A DNA stretch of 63,603 bases, taken from the NCBI GenBank assembly GCA_007095845.1, contig SFBI01000057.1, positions 1-63,603 on the forward strand, given 5' to 3'. The position numbers were made by a program, and so were the translations under genes. The stretch is from Microcystis aeruginosa Ma_MB_S_20031200_S102. GTDB taxonomy: Bacteria; Cyanobacteriota; Cyanobacteriia; Cyanobacteriales; Microcystaceae. A model generated the notes under the pieces. That model saw nothing but the letters and a program-made list of their open reading frames with translations, made no database searches and was not told the origin of the DNA. Shown piece by piece: positions 26,957 to 36,125 of the stretch; position 1 is the stretch's first letter; every line of letters starts with the position of its first letter.

Positions 26957-29900
26957 ATGATTGACTGGTTAATTGTCTGGGGGGTTACTCAAGCCGCAGG
27001 TTCGCTTGTTCGTTCAGTAATGCAAGAGTTGGCCATAGAGGGTGCAAAAGATTACGGAAAGGAATTTTTTAAAAATAGTCTAGGTAAAGTGTTACACTTA
27101 CCCGAAAAAGATGTTCAAAAAGAAGCTTATGGAAAAGCAATGAAGGAGTTTTTAGAACTCTTTCAGCAACAGTTAGAAATGGCCGATCTGGAAGATGATC
27201 AAATTAAAAACTTTGAAAAACCCCTCAAGACTTTCATTAAAGATGACCAAGTTAAACCTATTTTAGGGGATGCTTTTGATATTGATTGTCAAGTTCTTGA
27301 TAATTTTACGTTAGCTCAATCTTGGCAAAGACTTAATTTACCCCCGTTACCTGCTGAATTTAACTGGGAAAAACTCGGTAAATTTTATTTGAGAAAAACC
27401 AAAGAAATTATTCGAAATTCTGAAAAGTTAAGAGCCGTTTTTTTAGTTAAGTTACAGAATAAAGATAGCCAAAATATTCAAGAAATAGCAGGAGTTAAAA
27501 CAGATTATAATTTAGATAACTATGCGGAAGGCTTAAAAAAGGAATATGGCCATCTTAAATTAGAATGTTTAGACACAACGACTTATGAGCAAATCAAACT
27601 CTGGCGAATGTTTGTGCCGCAAAATGTGAGACGATGTAAACAATTTATTCCTCAACTTTATGAATTACCTAAAGAAGTGCTGCAGGAACTTGTAGATAGG
27701 GGAGAAATTACTCAAGCGGAGTTAGAACAAATACAAGCAGAACTAGAACGAAAACGGCGAGAATATGTCAATGAAAAATTAGATCCTGTTTTGGATATCG
27801 TCAATTCTTCTGAATACCGACGAACCGTAATTTTAGGTGATCCGGGGGCGGGAAAATCGAGTTTATTGCAGTATTTAGCTTTAAATTGGGCTGAAAAAGA
27901 ACTCAGTCAGCGTGTTTTGCTTCCCCTTCCTCTTTTGATAGAATTGCGTATTTATGCCAGAGATAAAGATGAAAAAAAATGTCAGAATATTCTAGAATTT
28001 TTCCATCAAGGTAATCTGATTTGTCATCTCAATCAACTTGCTTTAGATGATAACCTTGAAAAAGGTCAAGTTCTTGTACTTTTTGATGGCTTAGATGAAG
28101 TTTTTAATCCCCAATTAAGAGAAGAAATTGTCACGGATATCAAACGTTTTAGTATTCAATATCCTCAAGTGCAGATTATAGTCACTTCTCGCTGGTTAGG
28201 ATATAAAGCAGAAGAATTAAATCATGCTGGTTTTGAACATTTTATGATCCAAGATTTAGATAAAGATCAGATTGAAGATTTTATCAAACGTTGGCATGAT
28301 TTAGCTTTTGAAAATCGAGATGATAAAACCCAAAAACAAGAACGTTTGCAAAAGGCAATTAAGGAGTCAAAAGCGATTCGAGAATTAGCAGGAAATCCTT
28401 TATTATTAACGATGATGGCTATTCTGAATCGAACTCAAGAATTACCAAGAGATCGCTCAAAACTTTATGAAAAAGCGTCAGAGGTGTTATTACATCAATG
28501 GGATTTTGAAACCAAGGAAGGATTAATTGATCCTGAACTGAAAAAATATCTTTATAATATTGATCTACGAGATAAAAGGGACATTCTGCGTTTAGTCGCA
28601 AGTGCCATACAAGCAGGGGAAAAAGGGTTAGCTGCTAACTTGATTTACAAGGAAGAATTAGAAAACATTTTGACTCAATATCTTCAAGGAACAGGAATTA
28701 ACAAACGAGACGCTAGTGATCTGACTGATTTAATTATCAAACAACTGCGCTATCGTAATTTTATTCTTTGTTCTTTAGGTGGCAATGCTTTTGCTTTTGT
28801 TCATCGAACTTTTTTAGAATACTTTTGTGCTTGCGAGTTTTATGAAAGATTTAAAAACCGAGGATTACCAGACGGAATTAATCTTGATGATTTGAAAACC
28901 AAAGTATTTGCAGAACATTATTCAGATCCTGTTTGGAAAGAAGTTTTATGTTTATTGATGGGGATGCTAAGTGCAGAATTTCCTAAAGAAATTGCTGAAG
29001 AATTAATTAATTATCTCATTAATATAGAGGAAAAAGATCAGGAATTTGCTCATCTTTTTTTGGCAGCAGATTGTTATGGAGAATTGCGAAATCAGTCTAT
29101 TTATGTTGAACTAAGTCAGCGCTTGTTAGATAGTCTTCAATTCTTAACTAAATTGTCTTATAGGGGTGCTGATACTGATTTTAAGGAAAAATCAGTTGCT
29201 AAAATTGGAGCAATTTGGCAAGATGATCCGACAGGATGGAGTGTTCTTAAATCTATAGCAATTGAGCAACATTACTGGAGTGGCGCAAGGGAAGCTGTTA
29301 ATCAATTATCTAGAATTGCTAAAATTCATTCTGAGGCGTTAGTTTATCTACAGGAAGTTGCTAGACAAGGTGAATCAGCGGCAGGTACAGCAGGTCAAGC
29401 TTTAGCCAATTATTGGCGAGATAATCCGCAAACTTTACCCATTATTCAACAACTAGCTAATAAGGGTGAATCAGAAGCAATTAAAGCTTTAGTAACCCAT
29501 TGGCGAGATAATCCGCAAACTTTACCCATTATTCAACAACAAGCTAATAAGGGTAAAAGGAAAGCAATTGAAGCTTTAGTAAATTATTGGCGAGATAATC
29601 CGCAAACTTTACCTATTATTCAACAACAAGCTAATAAGGGTGAATCAGAAGCAATTGAAGCTTTAGCAACCCATTGGCGAGATAATCCTAAAACTTTACC
29701 CATTATTCAACAACAAGCTAATAAGGGTGAATCAGAAGCAATTGAAGCTTTAGCAACCCATTGGCGAGATAATCCGCTTGACTCGGAAATAGGAGCAATT
29801 ATCGAAACCATATTAGCTAGAAAGGATCTAGATTCTGACATTAAAGAAAAGTTTCGAGAACTTCTTGGGCGTAATAATTTCAGACAGTTGAGAATCCCTG

Positions 29901-30277
29901 ATCAATATAGTCAGAACAAAAGAGAGCAGGATATTCAGAACAAAAGAGGCGGCGGCGGTCATTTTTCTACTTTAAGAACTAAAATAACTGATCCTGAAAT
30001 TTTAGTAAAATCTTTGCAGGATTTAGGAATAATAGTTAAACGTGAAGCAGATGTTCGTGGTTCTAACGGTCAAAGAGTTAGATCAGATATTGTTGCTGTG
30101 CTAGAGGGAGATTATGATTTAGGTTGGAGTCTTAATACCGACGGAAGTTTTGACTTGATTGCTGATTTATGGGGAGTTGCTCAAAAACATAGTCAAACTG
30201 AATTGATTAATAGTATCAATGCAAAATATGCTGTTAATAAAACCCTTAAAGAAATTAAAGAGAGAGGTTTAAATTAG
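26957..30277 (+). CDS. NACHT STAND NTPase with 29-residue repeats and C-terminal Ycf35/DUF1257 domain
   Basis: A 1106-residue intracellular STAND protein. The N-terminal helical region (1-290, opening MIDWLIVWGVTQAAGSLVRS) resembles the helical leaders of cyanobacterial NACHT proteins. The NACHT ATPase has Walker A GDPGAGKSSLL (about 294-304), Walker B VLVLFDGLDEVF (about 373-384), IIVTSRWLGY and the conserved GNPLLLTMMA. A helical mid region follows. Then come five near-identical 29-residue repeats with the core WRDNPQTLPIIQQQANKG (about 820-945), probably HEAT/ARM-like ligand-sensing solenoid. The last ~108 residues (HFSTLRTKITDPEILVKSL, ADVRGSNGQRVRSDIVAVL, DGSFDLIADLWGVA, INSINAKYAVNKTL) match Ycf35/DUF1257, normally a free-standing protein in cyanobacteria and plastids. 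Probably an anti-phage or stress sensor; the terminal domain would be effector or sensor. Confidence 0.85.
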   Translation: MIDWLIVWGVTQAAGSLVRSVMQELAIEGAKDYGKEFFKNSLGKVLHLPEKDVQKEAYGKAMKEFLELFQQQLEMADLEDDQIKNFEKPLKTFIKDDQVKPILGDAFDIDCQVLDNFTLAQSWQRLNLPPLPAEFNWEKLGKFYLRKTKEIIRNSEKLRAVFLVKLQNKDSQNIQEIAGVKTDYNLDNYAEGLKKEYGHLKLECLDTTTYEQIKLWRMFVPQNVRRCKQFIPQLYELPKEVLQELVDRGEITQAELEQIQAELERKRREYVNEKLDPVLDIVNSSEYRRTVILGDPGAGKSSLLQYLALNWAEKELSQRVLLPLPLLIELRIYARDKDEKKCQNILEFFHQGNLICHLNQLALDDNLEKGQVLVLFDGLDEVFNPQLREEIVTDIKRFSIQYPQVQIIVTSRWLGYKAEELNHAGFEHFMIQDLDKDQIEDFIKRWHDLAFENRDDKTQKQERLQKAIKESKAIRELAGNPLLLTMMAILNRTQELPRDRSKLYEKASEVLLHQWDFETKEGLIDPELKKYLYNIDLRDKRDILRLVASAIQAGEKGLAANLIYKEELENILTQYLQGTGINKRDASDLTDLIIKQLRYRNFILCSLGGNAFAFVHRTFLEYFCACEFYERFKNRGLPDGINLDDLKTKVFAEHYSDPVWKEVLCLLMGMLSAEFPKEIAEELINYLINIEEKDQEFAHLFLAADCYGELRNQSIYVELSQRLLDSLQFLTKLSYRGADTDFKEKSVAKIGAIWQDDPTGWSVLKSIAIEQHYWSGAREAVNQLSRIAKIHSEALVYLQEVARQGESAAGTAGQALANYWRDNPQTLPIIQQLANKGESEAIKALVTHWRDNPQTLPIIQQQANKGKRKAIEALVNYWRDNPQTLPIIQQQANKGESEAIEALATHWRDNPKTLPIIQQQANKGESEAIEALATHWRDNPLDSEIGAIIETILARKDLDSDIKEKFRELLGRNNFRQLRIPDQYSQNKREQDIQNKRGGGGHFSTLRTKITDPEILVKSLQDLGIIVKREADVRGSNGQRVRSDIVAVLEGDYDLGWSLNTDGSFDLIADLWGVAQKHSQTELINSINAKYAVNKTLKEIKERGLN
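29414..29788 (+). repeat. Five 87-bp tandem repeats inside the NACHT gene
   Basis: The TGGCGAGATAATCC core recurs at 29414, 29501, 29588, 29675 and 29762, exactly 87 bases (29 codons) apart, with only a few substitutions per unit. Near identity at DNA level implies recent expansion or gene conversion, so copy number probably varies between strains without breaking the frame. Confidence 0.92.
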
Positions 30278-30505
30278 CGCGATCTCTAATCTGCTAATTT
30301 TGTAGGGTGCGTGTTTGCGGCTACCAATTCTGTTAAAAAATCAAAATCAATAATCCGCACCCGACGCAGCAAATTTATTATTAAACTGCTTCGTTATTCT
30401 ATCGAAGGACGTACCCTAAATTCTAACTATGACATTTTGGGAGTATGACAACGACAAAATTTGAGAGGGTGCCGTTTAGGGGGAGATTGAACTAAAATTG
30501 AGTTT

Positions 30506-30793
30506 ATGAACTTACAATTTGAGTGGGATAACCCCAAGGCGAAACTTAATTTCAAAAAGCATGGCATCAATTTTAAAGAAGCCAAGGCTGTTTTTCAAGA
30601 TCCTCTAGCCTACATTTTTGATGATGCGTGGCATTCGGTCGGTGAAAAACGAGAAATTATTATCGGACACGATAACAAGAATCGCCTTTTAGTAGTTTGT
30701 TTTACTGAAAGAAATCAAATAATTCGGATTATCAGCGCACGTCTAACAACCAAAAAGGAACGTCAAGACTATGAAAAATACACAGGATTCTGA
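30506..30793 (+). CDS. brnT: BrnT-family toxin
   Basis: A 95-residue RelE-fold ribonuclease toxin of the BrnT family. The hallmark FEWDNPKAKLNFKKHGINFKEA is followed by VFQDP, a GEKREIIIGHDNKNRLLVVCF beta segment, and RIISARLTTKKERQDYE at the C-terminus. Family members cleave mRNA in translation arrest and are neutralised by BrnA, which also represses the operon. The antitoxin gene starts within the last 23 bases of this gene. It sits in a cluster of TA modules behind the NACHT gene. Confidence 0.92.
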   Translation: MNLQFEWDNPKAKLNFKKHGINFKEAKAVFQDPLAYIFDDAWHSVGEKREIIIGHDNKNRLLVVCFTERNQIIRIISARLTTKKERQDYEKYTGF

Positions 30794-30995
30794 AAGCAAA
30801 CAAAATTTACAAGATGATCTACTTCCTGAATATAATTTTGATTATACTAAGGCTCATCCCAATCGTTTTGCTCCTCAGGTAAATGAAATAAAAATAACTG
30901 TCACCTTAGAACCAGATGTCGCTAAGGTTTTCAAAAATTCTGAAGATGTAAACAAAGCACTTCGAGCTATCTTATCCGCTATCCCTGAAAAATAA
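30771..30995 (+). CDS. brnA: BrnA-type antitoxin
   Basis: A 74-residue protein overlapping brnT by 23 bases. The acidic N-terminus ends in YNFDYTKAHPNRF, a linker typical of BrnA-like antitoxins. A C-terminal ribbon-helix-helix-like segment (ITVTLEPDVAKVFKNSEDVNKALRAIL, in sections) should dimerise and bind operator DNA. The toxin-first order is normal for BrnTA. The assignment rests on position and the RHH pattern. Confidence 0.8.
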   Translation: MKNTQDSESKQNLQDDLLPEYNFDYTKAHPNRFAPQVNEIKITVTLEPDVAKVFKNSEDVNKALRAILSAIPEK

Positions 30996-31034
30996 GTGCG
31001 ATTGCCTAATCTTGTAGGATGCGTTAGGTGACTA

Positions 31035-31226
31035 TCAATTTAATTTAGCAATTCTTGCTAACATTTTCGGTCCAATTTCATCGCCATCATGGAAAGCAAA
31101 AACGACATCATTCCAGCCAGACCTTTCTAAAATTTTATGAGAGCCTGTCTGTCGTTTAATTTTCCAACCTATGCTTTTTAATGCTTTTAAAACTTGTTTG
31201 GCTTTCGTTGCTGACCATTGACTCAT
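31035..31226 (-). CDS. hicA: HicA-family toxin (YcfA)
   Basis: A 63-residue double-stranded-RNA-binding-fold mRNA interferase. The family pattern is clear: KQVLKALKSIGWKIKRQTGSHKIL, with the catalytic His in the GSHKIL motif, and IGPKMLARIAK at the C-terminus. It cleaves mRNA when free of HicB. It overlaps hicB by four bases (ATGA), so toxin translation follows antitoxin translation. The region between it and brnA is only 39 bases, so two TA operons converge here. Confidence 0.92.
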   Translation of the reverse strand: MSQWSATKAKQVLKALKSIGWKIKRQTGSHKILERSGWNDVVFAFHDGDEIGPKMLARIAKLN

Positions 31227-31429
31227 AGAGCAACAAATGATAAATTTAGGTGATTTTCTCGAAGTTCTCCCTGTTCAAGTTGATCGGCTAGGACACGCAA
31301 GGCAAGTGCTTGAACTTTAGCCATAGCTTCCTGTTGACTATTGCCATAGACTAAAACTCCTGGAAGTTCGACGATTTCAGCAATATATCGTCCATCTTCT
31401 TCTTGTTCTATTTCAATCTTATAATTCAT
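31223..31429 (-). CDS. hicB: HicB-family antitoxin
   Basis: A 68-residue antitoxin with a degraded RNase-H fold: YKIEIEQEEDGRYIAEIVELPGVLVYGNSQQEAMAKVQALAL, in sections. It lacks the C-terminal RHH or HTH DNA-binding domain of longer HicB proteins, so autoregulation may differ. The true start is ATG 31429. A longer in-frame opening to 31522 reads through a dispersed repeat (31482-31522) and is not credible. It precedes and overlaps hicA. Confidence 0.9.
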   Translation of the reverse strand: MNYKIEIEQEEDGRYIAEIVELPGVLVYGNSQQEAMAKVQALALRVLADQLEQGELRENHLNLSFVAL

Positions 31430-32265
31430 TTGAGAATTACCTATGGGATGACCTGCTGTCTTGATTATATTAGATTTTATAGCCGCTCTTGTCGGTTGGA
31501 TTGACCTAAGGAAACCCAACACACATTAGATAGGGTTTGCCGAAAAAGCCTTTCCTGGGGTTAGGAGTCAGTCCCGATGAAAAAATTTTCACCCCCACAG
31601 ATGAAAGAGGTTTCTTTCCCTACACCCCACACCCGTTCGGACCTCGGCCATCTATATATATATAGGGTTTGCCGAAAAAGCCTTTCCTGGGGTTAGGAGT
31701 GAGTATTCAGTATTCAGATGCGGGTTTTCAGTTCACTGTTCACAGCAAAATACTCCCCACTTCCCCACTTCCCTATCCCTTTTAAACAGGATTTATTATT
31801 AGCCTGTATCAGCATTTCTGATTCTATAGTTAAGTTTGGCTAATAACACCTTATTTTTAGTCCCTTGTCAAGCCCCTATTATAATTTTTAATCTCTGATC
31901 CTTAGTCTGATTTAACATTGATATTAAAAATCTGGTTTTTTGTAGCGAAGATAACAGTTTTATTAACGATTATCTGCATTCATAGAGGGAAATCGAGGGA
32001 GGCTGATAATCACTGAAAGCCTTGTCAATACTAGCGTTATTACCTCTCGAAATTTCACTAATTCCCCAAGTTTTCCTAACCTTGACCCCCTCTAGGAGAC
32101 AAAAAATTCAAAACTTATCATCTTAACTTGGTTCTTAGCGCAAGTCAACCCTTTATTTAAATTTTTGATTCTCTTGCCCGATAACGATATAAATTCTCGT
32201 AATGACCAACCAATTTTCCGTGATAGGGTTGAACAGAACGCAACCAAGTTAGCTCTGCAAGCAAA
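31430..32265. other. Long intergenic stretch with direct repeats
   Basis: No gene is supported in about 835 bases. A 38-base sequence beginning TAGGGTTTGCCGAAAAAGCC occurs twice as direct copies (31531-31568 and 31663-31700) and belongs to the TAGGGTTTGCT element family. The rest (31800-32265) is AT-rich leader or promoter DNA of rlpA. Confidence 0.6.
31482..31522 (-). repeat. Dispersed 41-bp repeat, GTTGGGTTTCC type
   Basis: On the minus strand this reads GTTGGGTTTCCTTAGGTC then AATCCAACCGACAAGAGCGGC. The identical sequence occurs on the plus strand at 59547-59587, and a truncated version (TGTGTTGGGTTTCCTTA) at about 63119. Probably one end of a mobile element. Confidence 0.7.
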
Positions 32266-32313
32266 AAGGAATGTTAGCAAATTCCTTCAGCTTTGCATTG
32301 GGAACTTGCTAAC
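32266..32313 (+). promoter_or_regulatory. Candidate pseudoknot leader of rlpA
   Basis: AAGGAAT (32266-32272) pairs with ATTCCTT (32281-32287), leaving the exact 8-base loop GTTAGCAA (32273-32280). That loop is perfectly complementary to TTGCTAAC at 32306-32313. Together they describe an H-type pseudoknot ending 17 bases before the rlpA ATG, where it could control translation. Seen by eye only; no covariation evidence. Confidence 0.4.
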
Positions 32314-32330
32314 GCACAATAAGAAAGTCT

Positions 32331-33068
32331 ATGAATAAACAACTGATCAACAAATTACAAGCCGTAACCGCGCTGACCATAGTGGGGACTACAGCCTCGA
32401 TAATTTGTTCCCAGACAGCAGGACACAGCAACAGCTTGACGGATATTAGCGTAGCTCGTCAAACTGTCATCGAGTCAACCACTCAAACCATTCTGCCCGC
32501 TTTTTCTAATAGTCGAACAACTGATTCAGATATTAAAGTATCACGTTCGGTTCAAGATAATGCTAACGAAATTCTAAAAACTTTGGAGTCCCTAGTGGAC
32601 AAAGAAAATACCGTCCCAGTAAGCGTTACACCCCGAACCCAAGAGGCCATTCCTTCGACGATACAACCCCAATCACAACCCAATCAAGTCAAACCGGTCC
32701 CGGCCAGCAATCCTGCTTCAGTCACACCGCCAGAGAAGCCAAAAACAACCCAAGGGACAAAAACCAGCAGCCGGCCTCGTAAACAGGGAATGGCCTCTTG
32801 GTATGGTCCTGGTTTCCACGGTCGTCGCACCGCTAGTGGTGAGACTTTTAACTCTGGTGGTTTAACTGCTGCTCATCGCTATCTGCCTTTCGGCACTAGG
32901 GTTAGAGTAACTAATCTGCGTAATGGGCGCTCGGTGGTGGTGCGAATTAACGATCGCGGTCCGTTTACTGGTGGTCGCGTCATCGACCTCTCCAGAGGTG
33001 CGGCAGCGATTATCGGTGTCTTCCAGTCGGGAGTTGCCCCAGTGGTCTTGGAAGTTTTAGGCAGATAA
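32331..33068 (+). CDS. rlpA: RlpA-family septal ring lytic transglycosylase
   Basis: A 245-residue exported protein. The signal peptide is at residues 1-27, a disordered Pro/Thr/Ser/Lys-rich linker runs to about 150, and the double-psi beta-barrel RlpA domain is at about 153-243. The domain has [19 protein letters not shown], the LPFGTRVRV strand and [21 protein letters not shown], with the conserved His and Asp of expansin-like lytic transglycosylases. No SPOR domain is present, unlike the E. coli protein. It likely trims peptidoglycan at the septum. The leader shows a possible pseudoknot (separate entry). Downstream are long tandem repeats. Confidence 0.9.
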   Translation: MNKQLINKLQAVTALTIVGTTASIICSQTAGHSNSLTDISVARQTVIESTTQTILPAFSNSRTTDSDIKVSRSVQDNANEILKTLESLVDKENTVPVSVTPRTQEAIPSTIQPQSQPNQVKPVPASNPASVTPPEKPKTTQGTKTSSRPRKQGMASWYGPGFHGRRTASGETFNSGGLTAAHRYLPFGTRVRVTNLRNGRSVVVRINDRGPFTGGRVIDLSRGAAAIIGVFQSGVAPVVLEVLGR

Positions 33069-33470
33069 TCAGTAATCAGTAATCAGTTATCAGTTATCAG
33101 TAAACAGTAAGGGACTTGCGTAGGAATAATATCCCAGACAGAAAATCGCTCTGTGGAAGAACCAGACCAGCCAGATGGTACATTATCAAAGCGCAAGTCC
33201 CTAACATCTCGAAGGCTCTCCCCCTACTTAGGGTGATCAGCAAACCTGAGCGCTCGGAGGGCGCAGGCTTCTGGCACCCCTACAGTAACGGATTTTGTCC
33301 ACAATGTAGGGGCGAACTGCGTTCGCCCAAAAGGTACATTATCAAAGCGCAAGTCCCTAACTGGTAACTGGTAACTGGTAACTGATCACTGGTAACTGGT
33401 AACTGGTAACTGGTAACTGATCACTGGTAACTGGTAACTGGTAACTGGTAACTGGTAACTGCTATAGTGA
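33068..33470. repeat. MITE with GGGACTTGCG ends plus tandem GGTAACT repeats
   Basis: GGGACTTGCG (33111-33120) and CGCAAGTCCC (33192-33201) bound a 91-base element. A second copy of the right end with its flank (GGTACATTATCAAAGCGCAAG...) lies at about 33333-33357. From 33360 to 33461 a 7-base unit GGTAACT/GATCACT is repeated about fourteen times. No gene. Confidence 0.75.
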
Positions 33471-33494
33471 TGCTATTGGGATTTGACGGGGTTT

Positions 33495-34196
33495 ATGTTA
33501 GAAATTAGCGATTTATCGGTTAATTATGGCGGAATAAAGGCATTACAGCAGGTTAGTTTAAGGGTAGAAACGGGGGAAATTGTCACCCTGATTGGAGCGA
33601 ACGGAGCAGGAAAAACGACGACTCTAAAGACGATATCTCGGATTTTAACGGCAAAGACGGGGCGAATAATCTATCAGGGTCAAGATATTACCCATTTACC
33701 ACCCCATGAAATCGTTAAACGGGGAATTGCCCATAGTCCGGAAGGGAGAAGAATCTTAGCTCGTCAAACAGTCTTGACAAATTTGCAGTTAGGTGCCTAT
33801 ACAAGAAGCGATCGCCTAGGAGTAAAAAGCGATATCGAAGAGCAGTGGCAACTTTTTCCCCGACTATCGGAGCGCCGAGAGCAGTTAGCGGGAACCCTAA
33901 GCGGTGGGGAACAGCAGATGCTTGCGATCGCCAGAGCTTTAATGAGTCGTCCCAAGTTATTGTTACTAGACGAACCCAGTTTAGGACTAGCGCCGCAGAT
34001 AGTGCGAGAAATCTTCAGCATTATCCGTAAATTAAATGAATCGGGAGTAACTATCCTATTAGTGGAACAAAACGCCAATTTAGCCCTAGAAACTGCCAAT
34101 CGCGGCTATGTTTTGGCAGCGGGACGCTTGACCATCGCAGGAAAAGCAGGGGATTTACTCAAGGATGAGCGAGTCAAACAAGCTTATTTAGGTTAA
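33495..34196 (+). CDS. livF: LivF-type branched-chain/neutral amino acid ABC transporter ATPase
   Basis: A 233-residue ABC ATPase of the LivF (HAAT) family. Walker A is GANGAGKTTTLK, the Q-loop is in TYQ-equivalent HSPEGRRILARQTVLTNL, the signature is LSGGEQQMLAIARAL, Walker B LLLDEPSLGLAP and the H-loop region ILLVEQNANLAL (the LivF family has Glu/Gln here rather than the switch His of other ABC proteins). ATG 33495 (MLEISDL) is preferred to an upstream TTG at 33483. In cyanobacteria such a protein (NatE-like) works with NatA, NatC and NatD. No permease or binding-protein gene is adjacent, so it is an orphan subunit here. Confidence 0.85.
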   Translation: MLEISDLSVNYGGIKALQQVSLRVETGEIVTLIGANGAGKTTTLKTISRILTAKTGRIIYQGQDITHLPPHEIVKRGIAHSPEGRRILARQTVLTNLQLGAYTRSDRLGVKSDIEEQWQLFPRLSERREQLAGTLSGGEQQMLAIARALMSRPKLLLLDEPSLGLAPQIVREIFSIIRKLNESGVTILLVEQNANLALETANRGYVLAAGRLTIAGKAGDLLKDERVKQAYLG

Positions 34197-34320
34197 TCGA
34201 TGATGCGGCGGCAACTATAGACAAAATTCTATGGTAAAGGTAGGCCAAAAAATATTCACAAAATTTTACAAAGTCGCATAAAATGAACACATAACGAAAT
34301 AGGTATTTTTTCTTACTGCC

Positions 34321-35982
34321 ATGCTAACGGCTAACTTCCCCTGGCTCACTGCCATCATTTTGCTCCCCTTGCTTGCCTCCTTCCTAATCCCTGTAATCCC
34401 CGATAAAGAAGGAAAAACTGTTCGTTGGTTCGCTCTTGGAGTCGGACTAGCAGACTTTATATTAATGTGCTACGTCTTTTTACAAAAATATGATTTAAGC
34501 AACCCCAACCTACAATTAGTGGAAAAAATCGATTGGGTTCCCCAAATTGGTTTAAGTTGGGCGGTGTCGGTGGATGGTATCTCGGCACCGTTAGTTTTAT
34601 TAGCAGGATTAGTGACAACCCTTTCTATCTTGGCCGCGTGGCAAGTGGACCGTAAACCCCGTTTATTCTACTTCCTGATGCTGTTGCTCTACGCCGCTCA
34701 GATTGGTGTTTTCGTTGCCCAAGATTTATTATTATTCTTTTTAATGTGGGAAATCGAGTTAATTCCCGTTTATTTACTTGTTTCCATCTGGGGTGGTCAA
34801 AAACGTCGTTATGCCGCCACTAAATTCTTACTCTACACTGCCGCCGCTTCTATCTTCATCCTCGTTGCTGGTCTAGCCATGGCCCTTTACGGTGGTGGTA
34901 CGATGACCTTTGACATGGCGGAATTAGGATTTAAAGATTATCCCCTCGCTTTAGAATTAGTCCTTTACGCTGGTTTATTAATCGCTTTCGGGGTCAAACT
35001 CGCCATCTTCCCCCTCCATACTTGGCTCCCCGATGCTCACGGCGAAGCTTCTGCACCTGTATCGATGATTCTCGCTGGTGTTCTCCTCAAAATGGGTGGT
35101 TATGGTTTAATCCGCCTTAATATGGGGCTTCTACCCGATGCACATATCTACTTTGCTCCGATTCTAGCGATTCTCGGTGTCGTCAATATTATCTACGGTG
35201 CTTTCGCTTCCTTCGGTCAACAAAACATGAAACGCCGTCTCGCCTATTCCTCGGTTTCACACATGGGATTCGTCCTTTTAGGGATTGCTTCCTTTACCGA
35301 TGTGGGTATTAGCGGCGCTATGTTACAAATGCTCTCCCATGGTTTAATTGCCGCCGTCTTATTCTTCCTTGCTGGTGTCACCTATGACCGCACCCATACC
35401 TTAGCGTTAAACGAGATGGGTGGGATTGCTCAAGCGATGCCGAAAGTCTTCGCTCTCTTTACTGCTGGTGCTATGGCTTCCCTAGCGTTACCCGGAATGA
35501 GCGGTTTTGCCAGCGAAATTACCGTATTTATCGGGGTCACTAGCAGTGACGTTTATAGCCAAACCTTCCGGGTTGTGACTGTCTTCCTCGCTTCCGTTGG
35601 TTTAATCCTCACTCCGATTTATCTACTCTCCATGCTTCGTCAAGTTTTCTACGGAGATGGTTCTTCCTGCGATATCACTAACATTCTCCCCAACAAAGGC
35701 AACGAACAAGCAGTTTGTTTCGGTACTAGCTGTGTCCTCCCCCATGAATCAGAATATATTGATGCTAAACCCAGAGAAATTTTTATCGCTGTCTCTTTCC
35801 TAGCTTTGATTGTTTCTATCGGTTTCTATCCCCAATTGGCTACCCGTATGTACGATGTGAAAACGGTGGCAGTTAACTCGGAAGTGCGTCAAGCTTACAC
35901 AGAAATCGCCGCTACTCGTCAAAATATCTACGCTGAAACTCAACCAGACGTGAGCGCCAAAGTTGCCAGTATATTCCAATAA
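34321..35982 (+). CDS. ndhD1: NAD(P)H-quinone oxidoreductase chain 4 (NdhD1)
   Basis: A proton-pumping membrane subunit of the cyanobacterial NDH-1L complex, which takes electrons from ferredoxin to plastoquinone in respiration and photosystem I cyclic flow. The 553-residue protein has about 14 helices with the antiporter-family features [32 protein letters not shown] (helix 5 Glu; in sections), the broken-helix Lys region [17 protein letters not shown] and [13 protein letters not shown]. This matches the NdhD1 subclass rather than NdhD3/D4, which serve CO2 uptake; ndhF1 is not adjacent. A strong terminator follows. Confidence 0.95.
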   Translation: MLTANFPWLTAIILLPLLASFLIPVIPDKEGKTVRWFALGVGLADFILMCYVFLQKYDLSNPNLQLVEKIDWVPQIGLSWAVSVDGISAPLVLLAGLVTTLSILAAWQVDRKPRLFYFLMLLLYAAQIGVFVAQDLLLFFLMWEIELIPVYLLVSIWGGQKRRYAATKFLLYTAAASIFILVAGLAMALYGGGTMTFDMAELGFKDYPLALELVLYAGLLIAFGVKLAIFPLHTWLPDAHGEASAPVSMILAGVLLKMGGYGLIRLNMGLLPDAHIYFAPILAILGVVNIIYGAFASFGQQNMKRRLAYSSVSHMGFVLLGIASFTDVGISGAMLQMLSHGLIAAVLFFLAGVTYDRTHTLALNEMGGIAQAMPKVFALFTAGAMASLALPGMSGFASEITVFIGVTSSDVYSQTFRVVTVFLASVGLILTPIYLLSMLRQVFYGDGSSCDITNILPNKGNEQAVCFGTSCVLPHESEYIDAKPREIFIAVSFLALIVSIGFYPQLATRMYDVKTVAVNSEVRQAYTEIAATRQNIYAETQPDVSAKVASIFQ

Positions 35983-36008
35983 ATTGGCAAGTCTAAAGTG
36001 AATAGGTT

Positions 36009-36042
36009 ATCAGGAGTAGAAATTCTGCTCCTGATTTTTTTG
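36009..36042 (+). terminator. Rho-independent terminator of ndhD1
   Basis: ATCAGGAG (36009-36016) pairs with CTCCTGAT (36028-36035), extended by inner pairs, and runs into TTTTTTT. It lies 27 bases past the stop: a textbook terminator. Confidence 0.85.
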
Positions 36043-36125
36043 CTAGGAGATAATTAGGGTTTGCAGCAAACGTCGGTTGTTTCAGACTTTGTCGCCCTCT
36101 TTTTTGTACCAATTTATGTACTAAA

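Noticed and set aside
29414..29788. Regular repeats that could be taken for a CRISPR array
   Set aside because: The 87-base units are contiguous, coding and in frame with no spacers; they are protein repeats. The AACTGATAA and GGTAACT arrays are also spacerless.
32092..32280. A 62-codon minus-strand frame in the rlpA leader
   Set aside because: It is antisense to the structured leader, with no similarity to any protein I know and no Shine-Dalgarno sequence.
31920..32330. ydaO (c-di-AMP) riboswitch before rlpA
   Set aside because: The conserved GGGGGA, CCGAA and AGCUAAC-type blocks are not found in the right order. Only a local pseudoknot is supported.
33116..33367. An 83-codon open frame after rlpA
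   Set aside because: It consists of duplicated MITE ends and repeat DNA; no ribosome site or protein-like composition.
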